Part shown: positions 62,758 through 64,000 of the stretch, piece by piece
Numbering within the stretch: the first letter of the stretch is position 1
Layout of the letters: each line of letters opens with the position of its first letter
Notes under the pieces: model-generated
Databases searched by the model: none
What the model was told of the DNA's origin: nothing
What the model saw: only the letters and a program-made list of their open reading frames with translations
Assembly (NCBI RefSeq): GCF_001894865.1
Contig: NZ_BCXA01000012.1
Coordinates: forward strand, 147,233-211,232
Direction of reading: 5' to 3'
DNA length: 64,000 bases
Source: Rhodococcus maanshanensis NBRC 100610
Lineage (GTDB): Bacteria > Actinomycetota > Actinomycetes > Mycobacteriales > Mycobacteriaceae
Position numbers and translations under genes: made by a program

Positions 62758-63903
62758 CTACCCCCGGAACACCAGCAGTGGCACGTGCAGCTCGGCCGAG
62801 GTGAGCGATCCGTGGTGGCCGATGAGCATGGACTGCAGCGGCTCGGCTCCGGTCCGGATCAGCGCGCTCGATCCGCGGGCTATCGCGATCACGTCACCGA
62901 TCCGTTCGGTGGCGGCGGGGGAGACGGTCGGCCCGAACCAGCCGTTGTCGATCGCCTCCGCGCGGGTAAGCACCGCGAACCCGTCGTCGAGCCGGTCTCG
63001 CCAGGCCGCGGCCACCCGGTCGGCTGCGCCGTCGTCCGTGTAGACGTGGCGGGCCCGGGGCTCGCCGCCGATCAGTCGGACGCCGTCGGTCAGTTCCGGG
63101 GACGCGTCGATGTCGACGGGGGAGCGCACCTCGACCATGCCGTGGTCGGCGGTGACGATCAGCGCGCCGTCGCGCGGCAGCCGCTCCGCGAGCTGGCGCG
63201 CCATCAGGTCGACCTGAGCCAACTCGAGGGCCCAGGCGGCCGAGGCAGGGCCCCTGGCGTGCCCGGTCAGGTCCAATTCGCCGTGATAGACGTAGACCAG
63301 GGAACGAGAACCCAGCCGGAGCGCGCCTGCCGACGCGTCGACCAGGTCGCCGAGCGAGAAGCTGGGGCGGAACTCCCCGCCGCGCAGCGCGGCCCGGGTC
63401 AGCCCGGAACCGCCCTGGTAGGGCGGGGCAACCCTGGACACGGAGATGCCGTCAGCGGCGGCGCGTTCGAAAGCGGTCGGAGTCGGCTGAAACTCCTCGG
63501 GCACCAATTCCTTGAGGAGGTCCACGCGGGGTCCCTCACCGTGCAGGCGCCATTTCAACGGGTTCATCAACCGGTCCTGCCCGGCCGCGGGGATGAGGTA
63601 GCCGACAACACCGTGCTGCCCCGAGGGCAATCCCGTGCCGAGCGAGGCGAGGCTGGTCGCGGTGGTGGTGGGGAAGCCCGCGGTCAGGATGGGGCCGAGT
63701 CTGGCGGAGAGAAAGGGTGCCGCCTCGGGGTGCGACGCCAACAGCTCGGCGCCGAGTCCATCGATCAGCAGTACGCAGACACGTGAGACACCCGAGAGAT
63801 CGAGGCCGATCCGATCCGTCTCGCCGGCGACGCCGAGATGTGCGAGCACGGACGGGACGAGGTCGGACAGCGTCGCCTGGCCATAACGGGGTGCGAGGAG
63901 CAT
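62758..63903 (-). CDS. Alkaline phosphatase-fold phosphodiesterase/nucleotide pyrophosphatase
   Basis: 381 residues. Metal-site and nucleophile regions: VLLIDGLGAELL (Asp), GFPTTTATSLASLGTG (Thr nucleophile), ELDLTGHARGP and VTADHGMVEV (Asp and His). No signal peptide, so it may act in the cytosol or be exported without a classical signal. ATG 63903 has TAGCCT ending 6 nt upstream. Substrate could be a nucleotide or phosphodiester; unknown. Confidence 0.85.
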   Translation of the reverse strand: MLLAPRYGQATLSDLVPSVLAHLGVAGETDRIGLDLSGVSRVCVLLIDGLGAELLASHPEAAPFLSARLGPILTAGFPTTTATSLASLGTGLPSGQHGVVGYLIPAAGQDRLMNPLKWRLHGEGPRVDLLKELVPEEFQPTPTAFERAAADGISVSRVAPPYQGGSGLTRAALRGGEFRPSFSLGDLVDASAGALRLGSRSLVYVYHGELDLTGHARGPASAAWALELAQVDLMARQLAERLPRDGALIVTADHGMVEVRSPVDIDASPELTDGVRLIGGEPRARHVYTDDGAADRVAAAWRDRLDDGFAVLTRAEAIDNGWFGPTVSPAATERIGDVIAIARGSSALIRTGAEPLQSMLIGHHGSLTSAELHVPLLVFRG

Positions 63904-64000
63904 GACGCCAGGCTATCCGCGCCTTCCGAAAGCAGGGCCGCAAGCGATGCCATTTCTCTCGAATGGCGCTGACCAGGCGATTTGACGCTGTGTTCTTGTT
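63904..64000. other. Terminal 97 bp, no gene seen
   Basis: Upstream of the phosphodiesterase gene. Contains its -10 box TAGCCT on the minus strand and a short GCCATT/AATGGC inverted repeat (63949-63967). No coding frame can be supported before the window edge. Confidence 0.4.

Noticed and set aside
63949..63967. GCCATT/AATGGC inverted repeat at the window end
   Set aside because: Only six pairs, no neighbouring start codon or promoter to give it meaning, and the window ends too soon to judge.

Overview
The window is a 64 kb high-GC chromosomal segment of an actinobacterium of the order Mycobacteriales, most like Rhodococcus, Nocardia or a relative. Evidence is the presence of Lsr2, CarD, LpqE, DisA, MhuD and ClpC1 and a gene backbone that follows, in inverted orientation, the M. 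tuberculosis block from folE (Rv3609c) to the rRNA methyltransferase (Rv3579c). I saw no tRNA, rRNA, CRISPR array, insertion sequence or prophage gene.

Backbone, left part (1-16.4 kb, + strand): folE(partial)-folP-folB-folK-DUF3180, DUF6779 membrane protein, DUF2520 dehydrogenase-panC-panD-coaX, a cysteine dioxygenase/rhodanese pair behind a polycysteine leader peptide, lysS, lsr2, a secreted lipase and clpC1. These supply tetrahydrofolate and pantothenate/CoA, charge lysine, shape the nucleoid and run Clp proteolysis. A LuxR-type ATPase regulator on the opposite strand is inserted between the folate and pantothenate parts.

Accessory block 1 (16.4-34 kb): RidA/YafY pair with a clear operator; phytase-like esterase; TetR/FAD-monooxygenase pair with operators; a TetR-HD-kinase-CPBP protease cluster; a frameshifted thioesterase; a four-gene cobalt-type nitrile hydratase/thiocyanate hydrolase-like operon behind cbtB and a cobalamin-riboswitch-like leader; an MFS exporter; OsmC and DsbA-family thiol proteins; a second cbtB with cbtA behind a canonical cobalamin riboswitch; a glycosyltransferase and an HSL-family esterase.

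Backbone and insertions (34-52.8 kb): mhuD, a MarR/MFS pair, an alpha/beta hydrolase (Rv3591c position), a large AfsR/SARP-like regulator divergent from an imine-reductase-family gene, an orphan Imm51-like immunity gene, then mutY, canB, an Rv3587c-like membrane protein, disA, a thioesterase, radA, lpqE, carD, ispD, ispF, cysS and the SPOUT rRNA methyltransferase. DisA and RadA form a DNA-integrity/c-di-AMP pair; ispD and ispF make MEP-pathway isoprenoid precursors.

Accessory block 2 (52.8-63.9 kb): an amidase preceded by a 44-bp palindrome, a 5-oxoprolinase set (pxpA-pxpB together, pxpC about 2.3 kb away), a ZIP transporter, an MFS exporter with a SoxR/MerR-type promoter, a znuABC zinc importer with a Zur-like box, a LacI regulator and an alkaline-phosphatase-fold protein.

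A window-wide regularity is the leaderless promoter: a TANNNT -10 box lying 6-8 nt before an ATG/GTG start. It is seen at about twenty genes and was used here to choose start codons.
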